Positions 1 to 5,990 of a stretch of DNA of 7,955 bases are shown in pieces. The stretch's first letter is position 1, and every line of letters starts with the position of its first letter. A program made the translations under genes and the position numbers. The notes beneath the pieces were generated by a model. That model searched no databases. It was not told where the DNA came from and saw only the letters and a program-made list of their open reading frames with translations. Source of the DNA: CAYYNP01 sp964472545 (GTDB lineage: Bacteria; Planctomycetota; Planctomycetia; Pirellulales; Thermoguttaceae); contig CAYYNP010000388.1 in assembly GCA_964472545.1 (NCBI GenBank), positions 1 to 7,955 of the forward strand. The letters are read 5' to 3'.

Positions 1-54
1 GGCTGCGACGTCGATAAGCCGCGGAATCTGGCGAAGAGCGTGACGGTGGAGTGA
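1..54 (+). CDS. 3' end of an unidentified protein (partial)
   Basis: Frame 1 is open from the window edge to a TGA at 52-54 and would encode a C-terminal tail of 17 residues ending in NLAKSVTVE. The codons use mostly G or C in the third position, like the real genes here, and the frame is followed by a non-coding gap with a promoter-like sequence. The tail is too short to assign to a family. It could also be a chance open frame. Confidence 0.4.
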   Translation, partial: GCDVDKPRNLAKSVTVE

Positions 55-73
55 GGCGGTTGAGGTGGCGGGG

Positions 74-102
74 TTGTCTCAGGGTACGTCGCTTTCTATC
101 AT
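74..102 (+). promoter_or_regulatory. Predicted sigma70-type promoter of the toxin-antitoxin operon
   Basis: TTGTCT (74-79) and TATCAT (97-102) are separated by 17 nt, the optimal spacing, and match the -35/-10 consensus at 4 of 6 and 5 of 6 positions. Transcription would begin near position 109, about 30 nt before the antitoxin ATG. DUF433-type antitoxins may repress their own operon. Only a weak TATC...GATA pair (97-100 and 114-117) could serve as an operator, so regulation is not demonstrated. Confidence 0.5.
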
Positions 103-125
103 AACGGTAAGTGGATAAGCCCCCC

Positions 126-130
126 GGGAG
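126..130 (+). promoter_or_regulatory. Ribosome binding site that decides the antitoxin start
   Basis: GGGAG lies 7 nt before the ATG at 138. The in-frame GTG at 111 would add nine residues but has no comparable upstream Shine-Dalgarno sequence, and it would lie almost at the predicted transcription start. The ATG at 138 is therefore preferred. Confidence 0.6.
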
Positions 131-137
131 TTCGGTC

Positions 138-374
138 ATGGACCCTTCTTCACACATCGTGCGAGACCCGGGCGTTGCCGGCGGCGCGCCCGTCTTCACG
201 GGCACTCGCGTGCCATTGAGGACTGTTCTGGCGAGCCTGGCGGACGGAGACGATGAGCAGCAGATCCTCGGTGCATTCCCGACGCTCACGCCCCAGCACG
301 TTCGAGCCGCCGTCGCCTTCGCCGCCGCAGCAGCGGTCGACGACATGCCCTATTGCGGGACTCCCGAGGTCTGA
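138..374 (+). CDS. DUF433 family antitoxin
   Basis: This 78-residue protein looks like the antitoxin of a type II toxin-antitoxin pair; it would bind the adjacent toxin and probably the operon's DNA. Visible family features are the N-terminal RDPGVAGGAPVFTGTRVPL segment (residues 9-27), matching the DUF433 pattern of a glycine-containing turn followed by G-T-R-[VI]-P, and a helical part in which ILGAFPTLTPQHVRAAVAFA (43-62) corresponds to the family's 'I-L-x-x-[YF]-P-x-L-T-x-x-[HD]-V-x-A-A' helix-turn-helix-like core. Length is normal for the family. Its stop codon TGA shares its final A with the toxin start (TGATG), so the two are translationally coupled. The C-terminal tail after residue 62 is alanine-rich and may be the toxin-binding part; that is inference. 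An alternative GTG start at 111 is less likely. Confidence 0.85.
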   Translation: MDPSSHIVRDPGVAGGAPVFTGTRVPLRTVLASLADGDDEQQILGAFPTLTPQHVRAAVAFAAAAAVDDMPYCGTPEV

Positions 375-730
375 TGCGATTCAAACTCGACGAGAATCTC
401 CCGGCGGCTTTGGTCGACGTGCTGGCCGAATTCGGGCACGAAGCCGACACGGTTCCTGATGAGGGGCTCACCGGACACTCCGACGAGAACATCTGGCGGG
501 CCGTGTTGCGAACGGGCCGGTTCCTGCTGACGCAAGACCTCGACTTCTCCGACGTGCGGAGATTCGTTCCCGGCACGCATCCCGGCTTGTTGTTGCTGCG
601 TTTGAACCACCCTAGCCGAACGGCCCTGGTGCGCAGGATGCACGAGATACTCGATACCGAAGACGTCGAAGCGTGGAAGGCCTGTCTCGTTGTGGCCACG
701 GAGCGCAAGATACGCATCCGTCGTCCGTAG
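374..730 (+). CDS. DUF5615 PIN-like toxin (predicted ribonuclease)
   Basis: This 118-residue protein matches the DUF5615 / Mut7-C-like PIN family, the usual partner of DUF433 antitoxins. Such proteins are predicted metal-dependent RNases. The N-terminus MRFKLDENLP carries the first acidic site (D6, E7). GHEADTV (21-27) and HSDENIW (35-41, D37) follow, and LLTQDLDFSD (51-60) supplies the second acidic cluster (D55, D57, D60) typical of the family. The last third is basic, ending ERKIRIRRP. A frame reading from the TTG at 353 would add seven residues, but the ATG at 374 aligns with the family N-terminus and has GAGG (366-369) 4 nt upstream. The gene ends 24 bp from the convergent isocitrate dehydrogenase with no obvious terminator between them. 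RNase activity is inferred from family, not shown. Confidence 0.85.
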   Translation: MRFKLDENLPAALVDVLAEFGHEADTVPDEGLTGHSDENIWRAVLRTGRFLLTQDLDFSDVRRFVPGTHPGLLLLRLNHPSRTALVRRMHEILDTEDVEAWKACLVVATERKIRIRRP

Positions 731-754
731 GATTGAGCCGCACCGTGCAAGAGC

Positions 755-1861
755 CTACGCCGAGAGCTTCTCACAAATCGCCGTCGCCATCTCCCGCGTG
801 CCCACGGCCGTGGGGTCGTCGCGGTCGGGCTTCATGTCGTAGGTGACGTCTTTGCCTTCGGCGATCACGGCCGCCACGGCCTGTTCGAGCCGCTCGGCCG
901 CGTCGCGCTCTTTGAGGTAACGCAGCATCAACATGCCGGAGAGGATCAGCGCGGTCGGGTTGACCTTGTTCTGGCCCTTGTACTTCGGCGCGCTGCCGTG
1001 GGTGGCCTCGAAGACGGCGCCCTCGGGGCCCACGTTCAAGCCCGGGGCCACGCCCAGGCCGCCCACCACGCCGGCCGCCAGGTCGCTGACGATGTCGCCG
1101 TAAAGATTCGGCAGCACCAGCACGTCGTACAGCTCCGGCTTCTGCACCAACTGCATACACATATTGTCGACGATGCGATCCTCGAACTCGATCCCGTCGG
1201 CAGCAAACTCCTCGGCCACCTCTCGGGCGGTCGCCAAAAACAGCCCGTCGGTGTATTTCATGATGTTGGCCTTGTGCACCGCGGTGACCTTCTTGCGGCC
1301 GTTGTCGCGTGCATACTCGAAGGCACAACGGACGATCTGCTTCGTGCCGGAGACGCTGATCGGTTTGATCGACACACCGGTCTCGTCGGCGCCGGAGCGA
1401 ATCTGCTTCTCGGTGGCCACCCGGTTGATGTGCCCGACCAGATCGGCCGTGGCCGGCTGGCCCGCCTGGAACTCGATGCCCGCGTAGAGGTCTTCGGTAT
1501 TCTCACGGACGATCACCACATCGACGTTGCGATCGCTGAAGAAAGAGCGGACGCCGGGGTAGTATTTACAAGGCCGGATGCAGGCGAACAGGCCGAGTTC
1601 CTGGCGAAGGTGGACGTTGATGCTGCGGAAGCCCTTGCCCACCGGAGTGGTGATGGGGGCCTTCAGGGCGCAGCGGGTGCGGTCGATGCTCTTCATCACC
1701 GCGTCGGGTAGCGGTGTACCGGTCCGCTCCATCACGTCGACGCCGGCCTCTTGCTCGTCCCAGTTGATCTCCACGCCGGTCGCATCCACACACCGCCGGG
1801 CGGCGTCGGCCAATTCCGGTCCCACGCCGTCGCCGGTGATCAACGTTACTTCGTGAGCCAT
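755..1861 (-). CDS. icd: Isocitrate dehydrogenase (isocitrate/isopropylmalate dehydrogenase family)
   Basis: This 368-residue cytoplasmic enzyme oxidatively decarboxylates isocitrate to 2-oxoglutarate in the TCA cycle. RSINVHLRQ (79-87) matches the isocitrate-binding loop of E. coli Icd, including the serine that is phosphorylated there (S80) and N82. R86, R96, R119, Y126, K197, D232, D256 and D260 fall at the other substrate- and metal-binding positions. VRENTEDLYAGIE (118-130) and VHKANIMKYTDG (195-206) are family signatures. EATHGSAPKY (285-294) continues into VNPTALILSG, with K293, Y294, V300 and Y341 equal to the residues that read the NADP 2'-phosphate in E. coli Icd; the fifth (R395 in E. 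coli) is P345. The protein is shorter than E. coli Icd (416) and close to NAD-type enzymes in length, so NADP use is likely but not certain. Isopropylmalate dehydrogenase is unlikely because of S80/N82. The ATG is preceded by AGGGTG at a suitable distance, and a strong promoter lies upstream. Confidence 0.9.
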   Translation of the reverse strand: MAHEVTLITGDGVGPELADAARRCVDATGVEINWDEQEAGVDVMERTGTPLPDAVMKSIDRTRCALKAPITTPVGKGFRSINVHLRQELGLFACIRPCKYYPGVRSFFSDRNVDVVIVRENTEDLYAGIEFQAGQPATADLVGHINRVATEKQIRSGADETGVSIKPISVSGTKQIVRCAFEYARDNGRKKVTAVHKANIMKYTDGLFLATAREVAEEFAADGIEFEDRIVDNMCMQLVQKPELYDVLVLPNLYGDIVSDLAAGVVGGLGVAPGLNVGPEGAVFEATHGSAPKYKGQNKVNPTALILSGMLMLRYLKERDAAERLEQAVAAVIAEGKDVTYDMKPDRDDPTAVGTREMATAICEKLSA

Positions 1862-1903
1862 GATTCACCCTGATTCGCTGTTTGCCGAGGCTGAAAACCC
1901 CTA

Positions 1904-1931
1904 ATCATAGGGATTCCCCGCGCGGGGTCAA
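1904..1931 (-). promoter_or_regulatory. Predicted promoter of the isocitrate dehydrogenase gene, with overlapping palindromes
   Basis: Reading the minus strand, TTGACC (1931-1926) and TATGAT (1909-1904) are spaced 16 nt apart and each matches the sigma70 consensus at 5 of 6 bases. Transcription would start near 1897, giving a leader of about 36 nt. A perfect 12-bp palindrome, CCCCGCGCGGGG (1916-1927), fills most of the spacer and overlaps the -35, and the -10 itself is enclosed by CCCTA/TAGGG arms. These are placed where a repressor could act, but no binding protein is known here. Confidence 0.55.
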
Positions 1932-1963
1932 CCGGGGGCACTTCAACTGTCGACGAGCCGCTG

Positions 1964-2050
1964 GCGTTTAGCCGCCGCCGGCACGGCGGTGTGATCGAAG
2001 TGCAGATCGAATCACGGGATTACACCGCCGTACCGGCGGCGGCTAAACGC
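1964..2050. repeat. Large imperfect inverted repeat, family 1 (33-nt arms)
   Basis: The left arm (1964-1996, beginning GCGTTTAGCCGCC) and right arm (2018-2050, ending GGCGGCTAAACGC) are reverse complements at 31 of 33 positions, around a 21-nt loop. The two mismatched pairs are 1982/2032 and 1993/2021. Each arm can also fold alone through CCGCCG and CGGCGG (for example 1972-1977 with 1984-1989). It lies in the gap between the isocitrate dehydrogenase promoter and the terminator of the secreted-protein gene. It has no coding capacity and looks like a small non-autonomous palindromic element. Confidence 0.85.
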
Positions 2051-2072
2051 TTTGCATTCTCGCTTACCAAGC

Positions 2073-2106
2073 AAAACGGCCCGCCCCCAATCGTGGAGGC
2101 GGGCCG
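2073..2106 (-). terminator. Intrinsic terminator of the secreted Cys-rich protein gene
   Basis: On the minus strand a perfect 9-bp GC-rich stem, CGGCCCGCC (2106-2098) with GGCGGGCCG (2085-2077), encloses a 12-nt loop and is followed directly by TTTT (2076-2073). Two further G-C pairs could form beyond a one-base bulge. It lies 38 bp after the stop codon of the gene ending at 2145, the classic position and form of a Rho-independent terminator, although the T tract is short. Confidence 0.75.
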
Positions 2107-2144
2107 AGCGGGTCTCCGGAACGTCCGGTGTGTTGTGTATTGGC

Positions 2145-2834
2145 TCAGTCTCGCGGGCGGGCCGCCCGCCATACGCCGTAGACGGGCTTAGGCTTCTCTT
2201 CCGGAACGACTCCGGCGTACGACGCCTGGTGGATCGGACGGGCCGTGATGCGGTCCTGCGGGCCGACCACCGGCGGCATCAGCGACGGGCCGATGGTCGT
2301 GCTGCCGGCCGGTGTATTGATGGGTTTGGGAGTCGGATCAATCCGCGGCTCCGGGCCCGGCGTGCCATTCTCAAAGGTGCTCGGCGGCGGTGTGGCCGGG
2401 CTCGGCGTTGCGCCGCCGTTGGAAGGCCCCGTGACCGTCACGCCCCCGCCACAGGAACTGCAGCCGGAGGCCGACGTCGCGATGCCGTATCCGCCCGACG
2501 TCCCGCATCGGGCACAAGGGTCACACGCACGGTAACTGACCAACCGATACGTGGTGTACGGCACCAGCGCCGCTTTGCGGCAATACGTGGTCACGGGCCG
2601 ATAGGTCGTCACCGGCACCGTTTGGTAGACGGTCCGATAGCACGTCTGCGGCACGTAGCGACAGGTCTGCGGTGCGTAATTGGCCTGAGCGAAAGTCGCC
2701 GGGGCATCCGGCGCCAGCCCGCAGCAGCTAAACAGTCGGCTGAAGAACCCCTGGGCACGGACGTCGGCAGGCGAACCGAGCACGGCCCCCAGCGTAAGCG
2801 TAGCCATTACGGTCCCAAGTCGATGACGTAACAT
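2145..2834 (-). CDS. Secreted Cys-rich protein with Y-T-V-type repeats and a proline-rich tail
   Basis: This 229-residue protein has a signal peptide: basic MLRHR, a hydrophobic stretch around residues 7-20, and a V-R-A cleavage site after residue 27. The mature part has four zones. Residues 28-50 include the pair C37-C38. Residues 56-102 repeat short Tyr/Thr/Val units such as YRTVYQTVPVTTYRPV and VPYTTYRLVSYR. Residues 104-128 hold clustered cysteines, CDPCARC and CSSC. From about 135 there is a Pro/Thr/Gly/Ser-rich, low-complexity tail. There are ten cysteines in total, all before residue 130. The Tyr/Thr/Val units resemble the planctomycete YTV domain found in Cys-rich cell-wall proteins; I judge this by pattern only. 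A role in the cell envelope is inferred, and no enzymatic motif is visible. The start at 2834 is set by GGAGG at 2841-2845. The gene stands alone between a leader and a terminator. Confidence 0.75.
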   Translation of the reverse strand: MLRHRLGTVMATLTLGAVLGSPADVRAQGFFSRLFSCCGLAPDAPATFAQANYAPQTCRYVPQTCYRTVYQTVPVTTYRPVTTYCRKAALVPYTTYRLVSYRACDPCARCGTSGGYGIATSASGCSSCGGGVTVTGPSNGGATPSPATPPPSTFENGTPGPEPRIDPTPKPINTPAGSTTIGPSLMPPVVGPQDRITARPIHQASYAGVVPEEKPKPVYGVWRAARPRD

Positions 2835-2840
2835 TTCCAT

Positions 2841-2845
2841 CCTCC
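2841..2845 (-). promoter_or_regulatory. Ribosome binding site that decides the start of the secreted protein
   Basis: On the minus strand GGAGG is immediately followed by ATG (2840) and, two codons later in frame, by a second ATG (2834). The first ATG abuts the Shine-Dalgarno sequence with no spacer, while the second has 6 nt. The second start also places the basic MLRHR at the N-terminus of the signal peptide. Starts further upstream, such as 2993, would add 50 or more non-secretory residues. Confidence 0.7.
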
Positions 2846-2882
2846 ACGTCAAAAGGATTGCGTCGACAAATCGGCTCCGTTC

Positions 2883-3047
2883 ATCAGACCGCCTTGCTCC
2901 GGCGGCGTCAATCGCCGGACACGGTCCGCGTGCCATTTGGTCTAGAATCCCCTTCGTAGGGTTTCTACGCATTGCGCCCGCCGTTCGGTTCACAACGATT
3001 GTGAGGCCGCCCGGCCACGGCGCCTAAAGGCACCTCTGGCAATCATA
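2883..3047 (-). promoter_or_regulatory. Leader of the secreted-protein gene: two candidate promoters and four short palindromes
   Basis: The gap from 2846 to 3089 has no convincing gene. On the minus strand two weak promoter candidates are visible: TATGAT at 3047-3042 without a good -35, and TTGACG (2911-2906) 17 nt before TCTGAT (2888-2883). Between them lie four short perfect inverted repeats: TCACAA-cga-TTGTGA (2990-3004), CGTAG-ggttt-CTACG (2955-2969), CGGAC-acg-GTCCG (2916-2928) and CCGCC-ttgctcc-GGCGG (2889-2905). If transcription starts near 3035, the message would have a structured leader of about 200 nt. No known riboswitch was recognised. Confidence 0.35.
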
Positions 3048-3089
3048 GGTCACGCCTGGGGAAGAAGACAGTCGTTTCGGGCAATAGCG

Positions 3090-3189
3090 GAGGGTGGCTG
3101 GGGCAAAGCGCAGCGGTGCCCCAGGTTGCCGGCCAATCCACGGCGCGTTGACTACTGGGGCACCGCTGCGCTTTGCCCCAGCCACCCTC
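3090..3189. repeat. Large perfect inverted repeat, family 2 (34-nt arms)
   Basis: The arms at 3090-3123 (starting GAGGGTGGCTGGGG) and 3156-3189 (ending CCCCAGCCACCCTC) are exact reverse complements over 34 nt, with a 32-nt loop. Each arm can also fold by itself through TGGGGCA and TGCCCCA around AAGCGCAGCGG. The element begins 21 bp after the stop of the epimerase gene. No T tract follows the stem on the minus strand, so it is not a textbook intrinsic terminator, though it may block 3' exonucleases or cause termination. It is unrelated in sequence to the repeats at 1964 and 5904. Confidence 0.9.
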
Positions 3190-3210
3190 GAAGCAAGCTG
3201 CAACGCGGTT

Positions 3211-4395
3211 TCACAGCAGGCCGAAGCACCGATACAGAATCCGCGGCAGGTGAAAGAAGCCCTTCCAGCCGTTGGCCTTGGCCGTCCACACCCGGGAGCC
3301 GTCGCGGTTGAGGTAGCCAAACCACTCGCCGTACTCGGGATCGGGGAAGTGGGCGAACGTGTAGTCGTGGACCTTCTCGTACCAGACGGCCAGATCGTCG
3401 CGGCCGGTCAGGTCCCAGGCCAACAACAGGGCGTAGAGCGTCTCGCCGTGGGGCCACCAGAGCTTCAGGTCGGCCTCGAGCGAATGCGGCGGCGTCCAAT
3501 CGAGGTTGGTGATGTAGCGCAGCCCGCCGAACTCCGTGTCCCAGCCGTGATCGAGCGAGGCCAGCGTGACGTCGATCGCCGTTTGTAGCAACTCCGCGTC
3601 GCCCCGTGCCTGGGCGATCTCCATCAGCATCCACGCGCTTTCGATGGCGTGGCCCGGGTGAAACATGCGGCCCTCGGGCAAGTCCATCATCGGCGAGCCG
3701 TCCGGGGCCACGTTTTCCAGCAGCGCGCCCAACTCCGGCTTCCAGTGACGCCCGACGATCGATTCGGCCGAAAGCGTCAGATCGTCCTCGAACCGCCGAT
3801 CGGGGCGAATCTGGTTGTATACCCAGGCCACCGTGATGCGGCACATGTCGTGGGCGTGTAGATGGAACTCGGCGTGTACCGGGTAGCCCAACAGCGGCGT
3901 GTTCGACGGGCGGCCCAATCGCGGCACCAGCCGGTCGTACATTTCCATCGCCTTCTGCCAAACGCCCTCATCGCCGGCCGCCCGGCTGTATTCGGCCATG
4001 GCGATCGCGCCGAACACTTCCGTGTAGATGCTCAGCACCTCCGAGCGGCTTTCCCCCTGGCGAGAAAGCCGGAAGTGCATCTTGCCGTCGTCGGCGAAGG
4101 CGTGCTCGAGCATGAAATCCGCGCCCAGCTTGGCGGCGTCGAGCCAATCGGAGTCTTGCTCGTGTGTATTGAATAGGTGGCTGAGCATCCAGACCTGCCG
4201 GCCATTCATCCACATGTACTTGTCGTCGCCCCAGCGGCGGCCGTCGCGCTCGAGCAGGCTGTAGTAGCCGCCGAACTCGCCGTCGAGCGAATGTCGCATC
4301 CACCAAGGGACAACGTCGTCGAAGAGCGCCGCCCGATATTGCTCGCGTAACGCGTCGGCCCGTTCTCTGGGGATCTGCTTGCCGGGTAACGTCAT
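3211..4395 (-). CDS. AGE family sugar 2-epimerase/isomerase
   Basis: This 394-residue cytoplasmic protein has the length and motifs of the N-acylglucosamine 2-epimerase superfamily, an (alpha/alpha)6 barrel. Catalytic positions known from cyanobacterial AGE (R57, H239, E308, H372) are present with a constant offset of 9-10: R66 in MWMNGRQVWM, H249 in MFHPGHAIESAWML, E318 in KLWWPHGETLYALL and H382 in WKGFFHLPRILY. The N-terminal half carries PWWMRHSLDGEFGGYY (30-45), also typical. Such enzymes interconvert GlcNAc/ManNAc, glucose/mannose in cellobiose or mannose/fructose-type sugars; the substrate cannot be decided from these motifs. The start has GGGAG 8 nt upstream and lies 15 nt after the stop of the transporter gene, so the two are probably one transcript. 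This suggests the epimerase acts on the imported sugar. Family assignment is firm, the reaction is not. Confidence 0.88.
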   Translation of the reverse strand: MTLPGKQIPRERADALREQYRAALFDDVVPWWMRHSLDGEFGGYYSLLERDGRRWGDDKYMWMNGRQVWMLSHLFNTHEQDSDWLDAAKLGADFMLEHAFADDGKMHFRLSRQGESRSEVLSIYTEVFGAIAMAEYSRAAGDEGVWQKAMEMYDRLVPRLGRPSNTPLLGYPVHAEFHLHAHDMCRITVAWVYNQIRPDRRFEDDLTLSAESIVGRHWKPELGALLENVAPDGSPMMDLPEGRMFHPGHAIESAWMLMEIAQARGDAELLQTAIDVTLASLDHGWDTEFGGLRYITNLDWTPPHSLEADLKLWWPHGETLYALLLAWDLTGRDDLAVWYEKVHDYTFAHFPDPEYGEWFGYLNRDGSRVWTAKANGWKGFFHLPRILYRCFGLL

Positions 4396-4410
4396 CTGAG
4401 TTTCTCCCGT

Positions 4411-5874
4411 CTATTGATGCCAGCACCGTTCGATTTCTTCCAGGCTCTTGCCCTTCGTTTCGGGAACGAAGCGGAAGAAGAACAAGGTGGCCACCAGGCA
4501 GATGGCCCCGGAGGTGAAGAAGCCGGTGTGCATGCCGAACGTGGCCACGTACCACGGAAAGGCGGCCACACTGAAGGCGTAGGTCGACCAATTGGCGAGC
4601 GTGCAGATCGAGGCCGCCCGACCACGGACCCGATTGGGGAAGATCTCCGGCGTAAGCACCCAGATCACCGCGCAGATCGAGAACGCGATCGCCGCCATGT
4701 AGACGCAGATCATCACGCCGATCCAAATGCCGGTGGTTCGCGACTCGATCGTCACGGCGTCTTCTTCTCCCGAGGCCGAGTCGGCCGGATTCAACTCGGC
4801 ACCTCCGAGGAGGAACAGTCCGCCAATGATCACCAACACCACGGTCACCACGGCCATCCCGCCAACCAGCAGCGGCCGGCGCCCCAGACGATCGATCAGC
4901 AGCAGCGCCGCAATCGTGAAGATCAGGTTGATAAACCCGAAGCCGACCTGCCCGAGCAACGTGGCCACTTCCTCGAAGCCGGCTGCCGCGAGGATCATCG
5001 GGCCGTAGCAGACCACGATATTCACGCCGGAGAGTTGACCGAAGACCGACAGCATCACGCCGACCAACAGCGCCATCCGCAAGCCCGGCCTGAACAACTC
5101 CTGCAGCGTTCCGGCGGCCTGCGACATGGCCTGGCGGATGTCCTCCATCTCGCGCCGGGCCGCCGCTGCGCCGTTGATGCGGGTGAGCAGGCCCAGAGCA
5201 GCGTCTTGGCGTCCGGCTTTGACCAGCCAGCGTGGGCTTTCTGGCACCAGAAACAGCAGCACGAAGAACATTGCAGCCGGCAGCATCTCGGCCCCGAACA
5301 TCGCCCGCCACGGCTCGCCCACCAGCACCCGATGTAACGTCCCCTCGCCGCCGCAAGCCCCCGGGTTTGCCTGGGCGTGTGTCACGATCGCCAAGTTCGA
5401 CGCATAGGCCGCCAGGATGCCCAGCACGATCGAAAGCTGATAGAACGCCACCAACCGCCCCCGCCATTTCGGCGGCGCCAACTCCGAGATGTACATCGGC
5501 CCCAGCACCGACGCCATGCCCACGCCCAGGCCTCCGATCATCCGGGCGGCGATCAGCAGCGAAAAGTCCGGCGGGATTGCGCTGAGCAATGCCGAGACGA
5601 AGAACAGGGCGGCCGCCACGATCAAATTCGGCTTGCGTCCAAAGCGGTCGCCCAGCCAGCCGGCCACCGCGGCGCCGAGAATGCAGCCGACCAACACCGC
5701 ACTGGTGAACCACCCCTTGGCGACGTTGCTCAACTCGAACTGCGACGTCACCCGCTCGACCGTGCCGGAGATCACCGCCGTATCGAAGCCGAAGAGCAAT
5801 CCGCCCAACGATGCGACCAGACAGATACGCGCCAGATAAGAGAGGCTGCCGTGTTGTTGCTGGGGATCGTTCAA
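4411..5874 (-). CDS. Sugar-porter MFS transporter
   Basis: This 487-residue inner-membrane protein belongs to the sugar porter branch of the major facilitator superfamily (12 predicted helices; H+ symport or facilitated uptake of a sugar). Markers in order are GGLLFGFDTAVISG (24-37) in helix 1, GDRFGRK (75-81) in loop 2-3, ARMIGGLGVGMASVLGPMYI (110-129) and ELAPPKWRGR (131-140), PESPRWLV (211-218) opening the central loop, GQLSGVNIV (279-287) in helix 7, DRLGRRP (328-334) in loop 8-9, PEIFPNRVRGRA (409-420) and PETKGKSLEEIE (471-482) at the C-terminus. The usual Q-Q-x-[ST]-G-[IV]-N motif has G279 in place of the first glutamine. The loops at about 165-185 and 357-380 are longer than in compact members. 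An in-frame TAG 7 codons upstream limits the start to the TTG at 5874 (or CTG at 5880); the Shine-Dalgarno sequence is poor. It is followed 15 nt later by the epimerase gene. Confidence 0.9.
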   Translation of the reverse strand: MNDPQQQHGSLSYLARICLVASLGGLLFGFDTAVISGTVERVTSQFELSNVAKGWFTSAVLVGCILGAAVAGWLGDRFGRKPNLIVAAALFFVSALLSAIPPDFSLLIAARMIGGLGVGMASVLGPMYISELAPPKWRGRLVAFYQLSIVLGILAAYASNLAIVTHAQANPGACGGEGTLHRVLVGEPWRAMFGAEMLPAAMFFVLLFLVPESPRWLVKAGRQDAALGLLTRINGAAAARREMEDIRQAMSQAAGTLQELFRPGLRMALLVGVMLSVFGQLSGVNIVVCYGPMILAAAGFEEVATLLGQVGFGFINLIFTIAALLLIDRLGRRPLLVGGMAVVTVVLVIIGGLFLLGGAELNPADSASGEEDAVTIESRTTGIWIGVMICVYMAAIAFSICAVIWVLTPEIFPNRVRGRAASICTLANWSTYAFSVAAFPWYVATFGMHTGFFTSGAICLVATLFFFRFVPETKGKSLEEIERCWHQ

Positions 5875-5903
5875 GGGCAGCTTTCGCTAAGGTAGTTCGA
5901 AGG

Positions 5904-5987
5904 GGTGCCATGCCCACGCTTGCGTGGGCATGAGAATCGTCTCCTCGCAATTCCTCGGCATGCCCACGCAAGCGTGGGCATGGCACC
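5904..5987. repeat. Large perfect inverted repeat, family 3 (29-nt arms)
   Basis: The arms 5904-5932 (starting GGTGCCATGCCCACGC) and 5959-5987 (ending GCGTGGGCATGGCACC) are exact reverse complements with a 26-nt loop. Each arm contains its own near-perfect palindrome, CATGCCCACGC-TT-GCGTGGGCATG (AA in the right arm), plus a non-paired GGTGC tag at the outer end. That arrangement resembles paired REP elements (BIME). It starts 3 bp after the stop codon of the toroid gene and fills most of the gap before the transporter gene. A further copy of one arm lies at the right edge of the window. Confidence 0.92.
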
Positions 5988-5990
5988 GTG

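Noticed and set aside
1..730. Prophage, defence island or other accessory system around the toxin-antitoxin module
   Set aside because: Only the two-gene module is visible. No integrase, restriction, nuclease or phage genes accompany it.
998..1711. Plus-strand open frame opposite isocitrate dehydrogenase
   Set aside because: It is the antisense shadow of a clearly conserved enzyme, and its translation has no family features.
755..1861. 3-isopropylmalate dehydrogenase
   Set aside because: The substrate loop has the isocitrate-type Ser/Asn (S80, N82) and an E. coli Icd-like context, and no leucine-biosynthesis genes are adjacent.
2990..3004. CRP/FNR-type operator at TCACAACGATTGTGA
   Set aside because: CRP half-sites are TGTGA...TCACA with a 6-nt spacer. 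Here the half-sites face the opposite way with different spacing, so only a generic palindrome is supported.
3968..5986. Long minus-strand open frame (672 codons) covering the transporter gene
   Set aside because: It overlaps the transporter and epimerase genes in another frame and reads as Arg/Gly-rich low-complexity sequence without transmembrane or family motifs.
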